From JAXLXE01 sp046328115 (GTDB lineage Bacteria > Chloroflexota > UBA6077 > JACCZL01), in NCBI GenBank assembly GCA_046328115.1, contig JAXLXE010000003.1, forward strand, positions 248,001-312,000: DNA of 64,000 bases, read 5' to 3'. A program made the translations under genes and the position numbers. Shown here in pieces: positions 44,357-53,032 of the stretch (within the stretch, counting starts at the first letter, position 1; every line of letters begins with the position of its first letter). Under the pieces are notes generated by a model. It ran no database searches. It was given only the letters and a program-made list of their open reading frames with translations, and was not told where the DNA came from.

Positions 44357-44647
44357 ATGCGCGACCGTGAAGACCTGGAGCGCGAGGCTCGGCGCCTGGC
44401 CGATCAGCTCTTGCTCGAGCTAGTAGAGCGGTCAGAAGACGTCGACTTCCGGCAGGGCACCTACCTCCTGGCGTCCCTCGCCGCCGAGCTCGGCAGCCGC
44501 GTCCAGGAGCGCTGCTGGCAGCTCGCCCGGGACAGCCACCCAAACTGGGAGATGCCCGCCAGCGAGGCCGAGACCCTGATCAACGCCGCCTGGAAGTCCA
44601 TGGCGTCCATCTGGGCAGAGACAGAGCGCGAAGCCCGGCGCGGCTGA
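44357..44647 (+). CDS. Small hypothetical helical protein
   Basis: A 96-residue acidic, mainly helical protein (REARRLADQLLLELVERSED, then SEAETLINAAWKSMASIWAE). No signal or TM segment and no family recognised. It ends just one base before the stop of the convergent LysM gene. Confidence 0.55.
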   Translation: MRDREDLEREARRLADQLLLELVERSEDVDFRQGTYLLASLAAELGSRVQERCWQLARDSHPNWEMPASEAETLINAAWKSMASIWAETEREARRG

Positions 44648-44648
44648 C

Positions 44649-45293
44649 CTACCGCGGGCCCGGCGTCGGCACGCCCGGCGCCCCCGGTCCAGGAGGGGCC
44701 CCCGGCGGCGGCTCCGGAATGTTGAACCGCTCACCAATCCGGATGATCCTGTTCCGGTCCGCAATGTTGTTCGCCTGCATGATCGCCTCAACCGTCACCC
44801 CGTATCGCGTGGCGATCTTGTTGAGCGTGTCTCCAGCCTCCACCACGTGCACCCGAGTCACGGTGGGCGCTGGCGAGGGTGACGGGGAAGGGAGAGCAAC
44901 CACCGGCGACGGCAGCAGCACCGGGGGTTTGGGCTGCGGCTCAGCGACCGGCGCCGGGGTTGGCGTAGCCTGGTTGGAGCCACCCGGGTATCCGGTGAGC
45001 CAGCTCAGCACCACGAAGAGTAACACCACCAGCGCTATCAGGACGCCCGCGAAGACCAGCGTGTAGGCCCCCCGATCCGCCCGCTCGGACGCGTACGCGG
45101 AGTGGCGCACGGTGGCCCCATCCAGCCCGTCGCGACCCCCCAGCGGCACCGCCTGCGCATGCCCCAATGGACGCCGACCCGCCGGCCGCGCGGAATCCCC
45201 CTGGGCGGCCTCGCCGCCCAGTCCCAGGCGCGCTCGCACGGTATCGATCCACGCTCGGACCTGATCCGCCAACTCGCCGCCGGTGGACCTCAA
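44649..45293 (-). CDS. Single-TM protein with extracellular LysM domain
   Basis: A 214-residue protein with a probable TTG start at 45293 (AAGGAG six bases upstream). About 75 cytoplasmic residues lead to a TM helix (AYTLVFAGVLIALVVLLFVV), a Pro/Thr-rich external linker, and a LysM domain (VHVVEAGDTLNKIATRYGVT) that binds peptidoglycan. The C-terminus is Pro/Gly-rich. It anchors or senses the wall; the cytoplasmic part has no recognised domain. Confidence 0.72.
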   Translation of the reverse strand: MRSTGGELADQVRAWIDTVRARLGLGGEAAQGDSARPAGRRPLGHAQAVPLGGRDGLDGATVRHSAYASERADRGAYTLVFAGVLIALVVLLFVVLSWLTGYPGGSNQATPTPAPVAEPQPKPPVLLPSPVVALPSPSPSPAPTVTRVHVVEAGDTLNKIATRYGVTVEAIMQANNIADRNRIIRIGERFNIPEPPPGAPPGPGAPGVPTPGPR

Positions 45294-45467
45294 AGGCGGC
45301 TCCTTCCCTGGTGATCAAGCGGTCAGCGGAGCTTCCGGACACCACCCGCCGCGGGCCGCCGTTGACCCATGGTTGCGCATTATACGCCAGTCCAAGGCGC
45401 AAGATTCCAACCCGTTACGTTGAGCGAACGAATAAACGCGCCCGCGCCGGGCAGCTGCGCCTCGCGG

Positions 45468-46238
45468 CTACGGCGCCTGGATGGCGTAGCCCCCGTCCAC
45501 CGGCAGCGCAACGCCGGTCACAAAATCGCTCGCGGCGCTGCACAGGAAAACACACGCACCGGCGATGTCCGCCGGCACCCCCCAGCGCCCGGCCGGCGTC
45601 CGCGAGAGGACCCGGTCGTGCAGCGTCGGGATCACTCGGCGCGCATTCGCCGTCAGCTCCGTGTCGATCCAGCCGGGCAGGATGGAGTTCACCTGGATGT
45701 TGTCTTCCGCCCACGCAATCGCCAGGCTCCGTGTGAGCTGGACCACGCCACCCTTGCTCGCCGCGTACGGCGTGGTGAACGGGTGGCCAAAGATGCTCGT
45801 CATAGACCCAATCGTGACGATCTTGCCCGCCCCCGCCGCCTTCAGGTGCGGGTACGCCGCGCGGCAGCCCAGGAATACCGCGTTCAAGTTCGTGTTGATG
45901 ACCCGCTCGAACTCCTCCAGCGTGTACTCCTCCGGCCGCTTCCTGATCCCAATGCCCGCGTTGTTCACCAGGATGTCCAGGCGCCCGTGCCGCGCCACGG
46001 CCTCGGACACCATGCGATCCACCTGCGCCTCATCCGTCACGTCGCACTGGATGCCTGAGGCCGCGCCCGCTCGGACCGCGTTGAGCTCTGCCACCGCCGC
46101 CTCGGTCTTGGCCTCGTTTCGCCCGGCAATCGCCACCGTCGCGCCAGCGGAGACCAGTCCCTGGGCCATCCCCAGACCAATGCCGCCGTTGCCGCCGGTG
46201 ACGATGGCCACCTTGCCGCTCAGATCGAATGGGTTCAT
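45468..46238 (-). CDS. Short-chain dehydrogenase/reductase
   Basis: A 256-residue classical SDR with TGGNGGIGLGMA cofactor motif, NNAGIG, catalytic Ser (GSMTSIFG) and YAASKGG (Tyr, Lys), so it should be active with NAD(P)H. Closest in layout to gluconate 5-dehydrogenase and 2-deoxy-D-gluconate 3-dehydrogenase types, but substrate unknown. It lies 31 bases downstream of the carboxymuconolactone decarboxylase-like gene on the same strand. Confidence 0.87.
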   Translation of the reverse strand: MNPFDLSGKVAIVTGGNGGIGLGMAQGLVSAGATVAIAGRNEAKTEAAVAELNAVRAGAASGIQCDVTDEAQVDRMVSEAVARHGRLDILVNNAGIGIRKRPEEYTLEEFERVINTNLNAVFLGCRAAYPHLKAAGAGKIVTIGSMTSIFGHPFTTPYAASKGGVVQLTRSLAIAWAEDNIQVNSILPGWIDTELTANARRVIPTLHDRVLSRTPAGRWGVPADIAGACVFLCSAASDFVTGVALPVDGGYAIQAP

Positions 46239-46269
46239 GTGTACGTTCGCCTCTCCTAGCTACTCCGGC

Positions 46270-46680
46270 CTACTCTGGGCCGTCCGGAATCTCCAGCTCA
46301 CCGCGGGCCTGCAGCACGTCCGCCAGGATGTGGGCGCCCGTCACCGCGCACGGCACCCCCGCGTAGATGCTCACGTGCATCAGCAGCTCGCCTAGCTCCT
46401 CGCGGGTGATGCCCACGTTGCGCGCGCCGTGGAAGTGCGTCACCGCCTCCCGCTCCCGGCCCAGCGCCAGCAGGATACCCAGCGTGATGAATTCTCGTGT
46501 GCGCTCGTCCAGCCCGGGCCGGGCCAGAATCCCGCCCCACGCGTGCTCAACGATGTCCCGCTCCAGGTCCGGGTGGACCGCCTTCAGCAGGCTCCGCCGC
46601 CCCTTCGCGCCGCCGCCCACGATCCGCGCCCGCCTGGCTGCTCCCTGACGGTACGCCTCAGACTCAGGTGCCTCTGCCAT
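46270..46680 (-). CDS. Carboxymuconolactone decarboxylase family protein (PcaC-like)
   Basis: A 136-residue protein of the CMD family, with GAGGTG seven bases before the ATG. PGLDERTREFITLGILLALG and HFHGARNVGITREELGELLM are family blocks. No CxxC motif, so it is the PcaC rather than the AhpD subtype. If true PcaC, it would act after pcaHG and pcaB, which lie 17-20 kb away, in breaking down protocatechuate. Single subunit genes of this family also have unknown roles. Confidence 0.8.
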   Translation of the reverse strand: MAEAPESEAYRQGAARRARIVGGGAKGRRSLLKAVHPDLERDIVEHAWGGILARPGLDERTREFITLGILLALGREREAVTHFHGARNVGITREELGELLMHVSIYAGVPCAVTGAHILADVLQARGELEIPDGPE

Positions 46681-46729
46681 ACTCGCTCACCTCACCGGCC
46701 CTGATTAGATGCGGCGCGCCAGAGCCCCG

Positions 46730-48118
46730 TCAAGGTCGCCGCCGTGCCCGCACCGGAATCGCGATCAGCAGCGCGGCCGCCTGGATCGCCAGCAGGCCAA
46801 TGATTGGATCGCAGGGGTAGCGATAGCGCACCTCCGGCCCGATCAGCGCCGCCGAGGAGCCCATCAGCGCCAGCGCCACCGCGGCCGGCAGCAGTTGAAC
46901 CCGCGGCGCCCGGCCCAGGACCGCCGCTAGCACCCCCAGCGCGGCCAGCCCAGGCAACAGCGCACCCAGCCGCGCCGGGTCGTACAGGCTCACCAGCGTC
47001 TGGGCCCGCTCCAGATCAGCGCGGTAGACCGGCCGCTGGAGCACCGCCCGCACCCGCCGATCCCAGTCCACCTCTTTCCATTCGAGCCCCTCACGGCGCA
47101 CCTGGATGGGCCGCCCCACCAGGATCTCGCCCAGGAAGCCCAGGCTGCTGGTCACGAAGTACGCCGGCCGCTGCGCGATCGCCCCCAGGGCCAGATCGAA
47201 CATCACGCGCGAAGCCTCCGCCTCCCCCAGCCCCAGCTCCTCGCGGATCCGCTGTGCCGTGGAGCCCGGAGGTCTCCGCTCTGACTCCTGCTGCGCGATC
47301 CGCCGGGCAGCCGCCTTCACCGCGTCCTCTTGCACCCCCGCCGGCGCCTCAAAGTTGAAGCTGCCCGGATCCTCCTTGATCGTCCGAGCCAGCAAGAACC
47401 GCCCGTTGGCCGCGATCACAAACGCCCCGTACCGCGCCTGGTTGAACGCCATCCACGGCAGCACCACCAGCGCAAACCCGGCCGCCAGCACCGCCACCCG
47501 AGTCACCCGCGCCCGGAGACCGCCGCCGCCCAGTACCACCGCCAGCCCAAACAGGGGCAGCACGAGCTGCATGCTCGGCCGCGTCAGCGCCGCGAAGCCC
47601 ACCAGCAGGCCACAGGCAAACGCCCAGCGCACGCTCCCCCGACGCATCGCCACGATCGCCGCGATCAGGCACGCCAGGAGCAGCACCGTGAAGAACGACT
47701 CCGTCATCACGTAGTGCTCGTACAGCAGCAGCGGCCCAGACACCGCCGCCAACAACGCCGCCCCAGCCGCGACCAGCCGGCCCGCCACCAGCCGTCCCAG
47801 GGCGTACGTCAGCAGCACGGTCAGCGGCCCCAGCACCGCGTGCTGCGCCGTCACCAGCCGCTGCAGGTCCTCCCCCGTCGCCAGCGAGACCAGCGCAATG
47901 AACAGCGGATAGCCAGGTGTGCGGCGCAGGCCCTGCTCCGGCAGCCGACCGGTCAGCATGTCGTGCGCCGGCGCGAAGTACCCCTCGCTGTCCAGGTTCA
48001 GCAGCGGCGGGCCGGAGTCGTAGAACGCCAGCCGCAACGCCAGGCATGCCGCCAGCGCCAATCCGCAGGCCCCCAGATCAAACCAGCCAGCGCGCCAGCG
48101 CACGGACCTGGTACTCAC
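46730..48118 (-). CDS. Membrane glycosyltransferase, PMT-like (second of a tandem pair)
   Basis: From GTG 48118, which overlaps the previous stop as GTGA, the protein has 462 residues, about ten hydrophobic helices, and family-like blocks RTPGYPLFIALV, YEHYVMTESFFT and ALTRPSMQLV. The acidic first loop NLDSEGYF matches the donor site of GT-C enzymes. It resembles the gene directly upstream in order of motifs, so the pair arose by duplication. Substrates unknown. Confidence 0.78.
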   Translation of the reverse strand: MSTRSVRWRAGWFDLGACGLALAACLALRLAFYDSGPPLLNLDSEGYFAPAHDMLTGRLPEQGLRRTPGYPLFIALVSLATGEDLQRLVTAQHAVLGPLTVLLTYALGRLVAGRLVAAGAALLAAVSGPLLLYEHYVMTESFFTVLLLACLIAAIVAMRRGSVRWAFACGLLVGFAALTRPSMQLVLPLFGLAVVLGGGGLRARVTRVAVLAAGFALVVLPWMAFNQARYGAFVIAANGRFLLARTIKEDPGSFNFEAPAGVQEDAVKAAARRIAQQESERRPPGSTAQRIREELGLGEAEASRVMFDLALGAIAQRPAYFVTSSLGFLGEILVGRPIQVRREGLEWKEVDWDRRVRAVLQRPVYRADLERAQTLVSLYDPARLGALLPGLAALGVLAAVLGRAPRVQLLPAAVALALMGSSAALIGPEVRYRYPCDPIIGLLAIQAAALLIAIPVRARRRP

Positions 48119-49509
48119 GCGCGGCTGGGCTGTGGCGGGCGCAGCCGCGTGGCCAGCGCGGGCACCCTGGAGACGATGGCGGCTGCTCCGCCCGCCGCCA
48201 GGACGTTGATCAGCGGATCCAGCGGGTACCGATAGCGCCACTCAATGCCGATCAGGAACCCGCCCACCAGGACCAGCACCGTCACCAGCACCGCCAGCAC
48301 ACCCACGAGCAGCCGACCTCGCCACAACCCGGCCACGGTTCCCGCCGCGGCAAGCGCCAGCATGGCCCACGGAAACCGGGCCGGATCGAACGCCGTGGCC
48401 AGCCACTCCGCCTGTCCGAACTGCCGATCCTCCACCGGCGAAGGCTGCGGCAGCAGCCGCGCCACCCGCGGCGGCCAGTTGATGTTCCGCCACGGCTGCC
48501 AGTCCTGCCGCAGCCGAACTGGGCGGCCCGCAAACGTGCGCCACGCCATGTCCAGACTGCCGGCAACGTAATAATCCGGTCGCGTCCAGATGGCCGCCAG
48601 CGCCACGTCGCGCATCGCCCGATCGGCCGCCGCCTCGCTCAAACTGAGCTCGTCACGGAACCGCCGGGCCAGGTCGAACGCCGAGCCGTCGCGCGCCTCC
48701 TCCCGGTAGATCCTCCGCGCGCGCGCCGCCTGCCGATCGCCCTCAGGCGCCTCCGGCACGTCAAAGCGCTGCTCGTAGCGGATCGTCCGCACCGCCAGCC
48801 CCTCCCCCAGCCCGGTGGCCAGCGCAAACGTGCCGTGCACCGCCAGATTGCGGACCATCCACGGCAGCACCACCAGCGCACAGCCCGCCAGCAGCAGGCC
48901 CGCCTGCCGCGCCCGCTGACCCAGGCTCGGACCCCGCGGCGCCAGCAGGCCCAGGGCCAGCAGCACCGCCACGGATTGCCCAATGGGCCGCGTCAGCGCC
49001 GCCAGCCCGATCGCCAGCCCCACGGACACGGCCAACCATCCACGCCCGCCTTCCAGCAGCCGCGCGTACAGCAGCACCGCCAGCACCAGGAACACCGTGA
49101 AGAGCGTCTCGCTCATCACGTAATGCTCCATCACCACCAGCGGCCCGCTCAGCGCCGTCGCCAGCCCCGCGATCGCCCCAGCCACGCGGCCAAACAGCGT
49201 CCAGCCCAGCGCCATCGCCATCACCGCGGTGGCGGCCCCCAGCAGATGCTGGAGCAGCATCACGGAGCGTAGCTCCTCGCCGCCCAGCGCCATCGCCCCG
49301 GCGATGAACAGCGGATAGCCCGGCGGACGTTTGAGCGCCGGATCAAAGCCCAGCCCGTGCGCCAGGTCGAACCCCGGCAGCAGGTAGCTCAGGCTGTCAT
49401 TCGTGACAAACGGCGGCGCTCGAAGGGAGAAGGCCAGCCGCCAGACAACCGCGACCGCGGCCACCACCAGCGCGGCAGCCCACCAGGGCGGCGCCGCCGG
49501 CCGCCACAC
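48115..49509 (-). CDS. Membrane glycosyltransferase, PMT-like (first of a tandem pair)
   Basis: A 464-residue membrane protein (GTG 49509) with PPGYPLFIAGAM, MEHYVMSETLFTVF, LTRPIGQSVAV and WRYRYPLDPLINVL in the same order as the neighbour at 46730. First external loop NDSLSYLLPG. The two share motifs but not obvious close identity, which suggests an old duplication. A strand of five minus-strand genes from 49889 to 45468 with small gaps could be one transcript. Confidence 0.78.
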   Translation of the reverse strand: MWRPAAPPWWAAALVVAAVAVVWRLAFSLRAPPFVTNDSLSYLLPGFDLAHGLGFDPALKRPPGYPLFIAGAMALGGEELRSVMLLQHLLGAATAVMAMALGWTLFGRVAGAIAGLATALSGPLVVMEHYVMSETLFTVFLVLAVLLYARLLEGGRGWLAVSVGLAIGLAALTRPIGQSVAVLLALGLLAPRGPSLGQRARQAGLLLAGCALVVLPWMVRNLAVHGTFALATGLGEGLAVRTIRYEQRFDVPEAPEGDRQAARARRIYREEARDGSAFDLARRFRDELSLSEAAADRAMRDVALAAIWTRPDYYVAGSLDMAWRTFAGRPVRLRQDWQPWRNINWPPRVARLLPQPSPVEDRQFGQAEWLATAFDPARFPWAMLALAAAGTVAGLWRGRLLVGVLAVLVTVLVLVGGFLIGIEWRYRYPLDPLINVLAAGGAAAIVSRVPALATRLRPPQPSRA

Positions 49510-49535
49510 GCGGGGCGGCGCCAGAGGCGCCTCAG

Positions 49536-49889
49536 TTACCAGATGCCCAGCTCGGCCTTGGCTTCCTCGCTGGCCATGGTGCGCGGGTCCCAGCGCGGCG
49601 TCCAGACCAGGTTGATGTCCACGTCCCGCACCGCCTCGAACGAGGTGGTCAGCACGGCGTGTGCCTGCGTCTTGATCATCGGACCCAGCGGGCAGGCCGG
49701 CGTCGTCAGCGTCATGTCCACCACCACGATGTCCGGCTCCACCACGTTCACGCCGTACACCAGGCCAAGGTCCACGATGCTGATGCCCAGCTCCGGATCA
49801 TAGACGGCCCGCAGCGCGTTCAACACGTCATGCTCGGTAGGGAGCGTCGGCTCGGCCGCCGCCTGTACATCCTCAGTAGCCATTCCCAT
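49536..49889 (-). CDS. MIP18-family (DUF59) metal-sulfur assembly factor
   Basis: About 117 residues from ATG 49889. The DUF59 domain (NALRAVYDPELGISIVDLGL, MTLTTPACPLGPMI with the conserved Cys) belongs to factors that help mature Fe-S proteins (SufT/PaaD/MIP18). A longer frame starts at 50009. No suf genes lie nearby. Confidence 0.85.
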   Translation of the reverse strand: MGMATEDVQAAAEPTLPTEHDVLNALRAVYDPELGISIVDLGLVYGVNVVEPDIVVVDMTLTTPACPLGPMIKTQAHAVLTTSFEAVRDVDINLVWTPRWDPRTMASEEAKAELGIW

Positions 49890-50205
49890 GCCCCCAGCGC
49901 CGGCGACGCCGACGGACTTGCTTAGACCAAGTGTACCAACTGCCCGCCTGAGCCCGGACCAAAGCCGCGCTCCCACCCCGCGGCGCGACACGATGCCAGA
50001 CCACCCCACGCCAGACGGTCATCCGGAGCTCGCGAAGGATCTATCCGGCACCAGCGCCGATCGCGGAACCGTGGCGGTCTACTCCCGCGACGCACTCGGT
50101 GCAGCGTGATAGCCCCGCCCCGTCCCGCTGGCAGCGGCACCCCTTGTCGGTGCCGTCCTCCGCCGGCCGGGCTGCGCCACCCCGTGTGCGCTTGCTCGCG
50201 ACCTC
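49890..50205. other. 316-base gap without a supported gene
   Basis: No convincing frame in either direction. The gap holds the upstream flank of the DUF59 gene and one copy of the GC-rich repeat (listed separately at 50109-50163). On the minus strand it is the place where a toxin gene would follow the Phd antitoxin, but no PIN-domain or RelE-like reading frame is present. Confidence 0.6.
50109..50163. repeat. Short GC-rich dispersed repeat, copy 1
   Basis: ATAGCCCCGCCCC at about 50109-50121 and GGTGCCGTCCTCC at about 50151-50163 are shared, in the same order, with a second copy near 52855. Copy 1 has a longer middle that contains GGCACC and GGTGCC as an inverted pair. Such short elements are probably non-autonomous palindromic repeats; only two copies are seen here. 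Confidence 0.45.
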
Positions 50206-50463
50206 CTACAGGCCCGCTTCGAACGCCTCAACGATCTCGCGCTCGCCCAGCCGGTCGAAATCGTCAGGAACCCGGATCTGCCCAGCCAAAAACCCAACCC
50301 GGCCCAGGCCAACCGACGCGTCGATCGGCAGAAGCTTCACGACCGGCTTGCCAGACACAGCGATCACGATCTCCTCGCCGCCCAGGGCGCGATCGATCAA
50401 TCGCGAAAGCGGCGTCTTCGCCTCTCGGATGTCGACAACGGTCACCCCGTCATTCTGACGCAA
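50206..50463 (-). CDS. Phd/YefM-type antitoxin, apparently without its toxin
   Basis: An 85-residue protein with the Phd/YefM N-terminal fold (VTVVDIREAKTPLSRLIDRA, then GEEIVIAVSGKPVVKLLPID) and a toxin-binding acidic tail. These antitoxins bind DNA and neutralise a PIN-domain or RelE toxin normally encoded just downstream on the same strand. Here the downstream 100 bases contain no such frame. It may be a solitary leftover or a regulator. Confidence 0.75.
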   Translation of the reverse strand: MRQNDGVTVVDIREAKTPLSRLIDRALGGEEIVIAVSGKPVVKLLPIDASVGLGRVGFLAGQIRVPDDFDRLGEREIVEAFEAGL

Positions 50464-50479
50464 CGCAGGTCAGCCTCGC

Positions 50480-51370
50480 TCAACACAACCCGAACCCCCG
50501 CGCCCGCTCTAGCAGCCACCGTGCCTTGATCGCGATCGGGTAGTCCACGAGCCGGCCGTCCACCTGGATGGACGCGCTTCCCGCCGCCTCCGCCTCAGCG
50601 AACGCCGCGTCCACCCGCCGCGCGTAGTCGATGTCCGCCGCGCTCGGCGAGAACACCCGGTGGATCACCTCAATCTGGCCCGGGTAGATCGCGGATTTGC
50701 CCTGGAACCCCAGCCGCAGCGCCACGGTGGCGTCCCGCTCCAGCCCCTCGTTGTCGCGGATGTCCAGCCAGACGGTGTCGATGGGCGGATCCAGCCCCGC
50801 CGCGCGGGAGGCCAGCACCACCTGGGTGCGCGCGGAAATCAGCTCCAGCCCGTCCGCCTCCCAGAGGTTGCCGGAGAAGCGGGTGCCCACGTCGCGGCAG
50901 TAGTCGCCCGCGCCAAAGCCCAGCTTGCGCACCCGCGTCCCGCTGGCCGCGATCTCCCGCGCGTTCAGCACCCCCCGCGCCGTCTCGATGATCGGCGCCA
51001 GATCGATCCGCCCCTCCGGCAGGCCGCGGTCTCGCTCCAGCCGACGCAGGTGCAGATCAACAAGCTCCAGGTCGCGCGGCGACTCCACCTTGGGCAGCTT
51101 GATCCCGTCCAGGTCCGCGCACACCACCGCGTCCAGGTCCGCGAACGTCCAGCCCGTGTCCAGCGAGTTCACCCGCACGTACCGCAGCGGTCCCGGCTGG
51201 AGCGTGGGCAGGGCAGCACGCACGGCGTCGCGCGTGGCCACTTTCTCCGCGATGGGGACCGCGTCCTCCAGGTCCAGGATGATCGCGTCCGATCCAAACG
51301 TGGCCACCTTGCTGACCAGCCGGGGCTTGTTGCCCGGCGCGTAGAGCATGCTTCTGATGGGCCCGGCCAC
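50480..51370 (-). CDS. HpcH/HpaI aldolase / CitE-like lyase
   Basis: From GTG 51370 (GGGAGG just upstream) the protein has 296 residues; a TTG at 51382 would add four. It is a CitE/L-malyl-CoA lyase type enzyme with MLYAPGNKPRL, AIILDLEDAVP, IKLPKVESPRDLE, APIIETARGVLNAREIA and FGAGDYCRDVG in order. Such enzymes split or form (S)-citramalyl-, malyl- or methylmalyl-CoA. It is divergent from a CoA-transferase gene, so the two may work on one acyl-CoA route. Confidence 0.86.
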   Translation of the reverse strand: MAGPIRSMLYAPGNKPRLVSKVATFGSDAIILDLEDAVPIAEKVATRDAVRAALPTLQPGPLRYVRVNSLDTGWTFADLDAVVCADLDGIKLPKVESPRDLELVDLHLRRLERDRGLPEGRIDLAPIIETARGVLNAREIAASGTRVRKLGFGAGDYCRDVGTRFSGNLWEADGLELISARTQVVLASRAAGLDPPIDTVWLDIRDNEGLERDATVALRLGFQGKSAIYPGQIEVIHRVFSPSAADIDYARRVDAAFAEAEAAGSASIQVDGRLVDYPIAIKARWLLERARGFGLC

Positions 51371-51415
51371 CGCTCCTCCCAATCCCTGGTTCGATTCCCG
51401 CGGGTCGCCGGCCTA

Positions 51416-51443
51416 CGGTACCACGACGGCGGCCGTGGTACCG
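51416..51443. promoter_or_regulatory. 10-bp-arm palindrome in a divergent promoter region
   Basis: CGGTACCACG (51416-51425) and CGTGGTACCG (51434-51443) form a perfect inverted repeat with an eight-base spacer. It lies between the starts of the CitE-like and CoA-transferase genes, so a shared regulator could bind it. No regulator gene is adjacent. Confidence 0.5.
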
Positions 51444-51493
51444 TTGAGCCCCGGCTACGCCAGGAAACACAGACCAACCGGAGCCAGCCTCAG

Positions 51494-52702
51494 ATGTCCG
51501 AGTTCTCCATCCCGCCGGGCGCCCTGGCCGGTGTCCGCGTTCTGGACATGGCCACCTTCATCGCCGCGCCCTTCTGCGCCGGCCTCCTGGCCGAGTTTGG
51601 CGCGGACGTCATCAAGATCGAGCAGCCGGGGGAGGGTGACTCGCTCCGCGAGCTGGGCCGCAAGGTCAAGGGCAGGGCCCTCTTCTGGGCCGTGGAGGCC
51701 AAAGGCCGCCGCTCCGTGAGCTGCAATCTGCGAGTGCTGCGCGGCCAGCAGATCGCCCTGGACCTCATCAAGCAGTCAGACATCGTGGTGGAGAACTTCC
51801 GCCCCGGGACTTTGGAGCGCTGGAACCTGGGCTACGAGCAGATGAAGGCCGTCAACCCCGGTGTCATCCTGGTGCGCATCTCCGCCTACGGCCAGACCGG
51901 GCCGTACGCCTCACGGCCAGGCTTCGGCCGTATCGCCCAGGCGTTCGGCGGCCTCACCTACCTGGCCGGCTTCCCTGACCGGCCGCCCGTCAACCCCGGC
52001 TCCGCCACCCTGGCAGACTACGCCGCCGGCCTCTTTGGCGCCCTGGGCGCCCTGGCCGCCAAGCACCACCGCGACGCCACGGGCGAGGGCCAGGTGGTGG
52101 ACGTCTCGCTCTTCGAGTCCATCTTCCGCCTGACGGACGTGCTGGCCGCCGAGTACGACACCCTGGGTCTCGTCCGCCAGCGCAACGGGTCAAACGCCCA
52201 CGCCGCGCCGCACAACCACTACCCCACGGGCGACGACGGCTGGATTGCCATCGCCTGCACCAACGACCGCATCTTCCGCCGCCTCACGGAGGCCATGGGC
52301 GAGCCCGAGTGGGGCGCCGACCCCGAGTTCGCCACCATGACCCAGCGCGCCGAGCGCCGGACCATCTGCGACGCCCGCGTGGGCGGCTGGACCAGTCGCC
52401 ACACGCTTGCCAAGCTCCGCGAGATCCTGGACGCCGCCGAGGTGCCCAACGCGCCTATCAACAGCATCGCCGACATCTTCGCGGAGCCGCACTACGCCGC
52501 CCGCGGCACGCTGACCACCGTAGACGACCCCATCATCGGACCGTTTAGGACCTCCGCCCCCGTCCCCCGGCTCTCCAAAACCCCCGCCCGCATCCAACGC
52601 CCCGCCCCAGAGGTGGGCCAGCACAACGCCGAAGTCTACGCCGACCTCCTGGGCCTGGACGCCGCCACCCTGGCCGACCTCGCCGCGGACGGCGTCATCT
52701 GA
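51494..52702 (+). CDS. CoA transferase, CaiB/BaiF family
   Basis: From ATG 51494 the protein has 402 residues; the longer frame to 50660 only mirrors the CitE-like gene. It is a family III CoA transferase that moves CoA between carboxylic acids: GVRVLDMATFIAAPFCAGLL, GADVIKIEQPGEGD, NFRPGTLERWNLGY and ADYAAGLFGALGAL, with a probable catalytic Asp in the last block. Paired with the CitE-like gene across 123 bases. Substrate not assignable. Confidence 0.87.
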   Translation: MSEFSIPPGALAGVRVLDMATFIAAPFCAGLLAEFGADVIKIEQPGEGDSLRELGRKVKGRALFWAVEAKGRRSVSCNLRVLRGQQIALDLIKQSDIVVENFRPGTLERWNLGYEQMKAVNPGVILVRISAYGQTGPYASRPGFGRIAQAFGGLTYLAGFPDRPPVNPGSATLADYAAGLFGALGALAAKHHRDATGEGQVVDVSLFESIFRLTDVLAAEYDTLGLVRQRNGSNAHAAPHNHYPTGDDGWIAIACTNDRIFRRLTEAMGEPEWGADPEFATMTQRAERRTICDARVGGWTSRHTLAKLREILDAAEVPNAPINSIADIFAEPHYAARGTLTTVDDPIIGPFRTSAPVPRLSKTPARIQRPAPEVGQHNAEVYADLLGLDAATLADLAADGVI

Positions 52703-52853
52703 AGCACCCACAGCAGCATCCCACACGCCCGCCGTCCCCAATCACACGCCCGGCACCATCGCGATAGCCCCAGCCCCTCAATCGCATCCTGACGGAGGAA
52801 GAGCCTGCACTCGCGCACGCGGGTGATCTTCCACATCGCACGCCAGACGGCCT

Positions 52854-52890
52854 GGCGGTAGCCCCGCCCCCTGTGTGGGTGCCGTCCTCC
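52854..52890. repeat. Short GC-rich dispersed repeat, copy 2
   Basis: GTAGCCCCGCCCC and GGTGCCGTCCTCC match copy 1 near 50109 in the same order, with a shorter middle (CTGTGTG). Approximate limits. Confidence 0.45.
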
Positions 52891-53032
52891 GGCCAGCCGC
52901 CCTCGCAATGACTCTGGCCCTACCCAACCGCACCTCGGCCGTTGCACAGCGTACCCGCCATCCACGAGCGCCAGCGGTGCAGCAGATCCGACCGAGCCCG
53001 GCGCGTGTGTGTGATTTTTGAATGCCGGTGCC

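Noticed and set aside
47917..49272. Long plus-strand reading frame opposite the glycosyltransferase genes
   Set aside because: Arg/Pro/Gln-rich, typical of antisense frames in GC-rich DNA; the minus strand has family motifs.
51385..51425. tRNA-like T-arm (GGTTCGATTCC) in the divergent gap
   Set aside because: The flanking stem does not pair, and no anticodon or D arm fits upstream, where the start of the CitE-like gene lies. The true structure is the CGGTACCACG palindrome beside it.
50660..51493. Long N-terminal extension of the CoA transferase
   Set aside because: It is antisense to the CitE-like gene; the family start is MSEFSIPPGAL at 51494.
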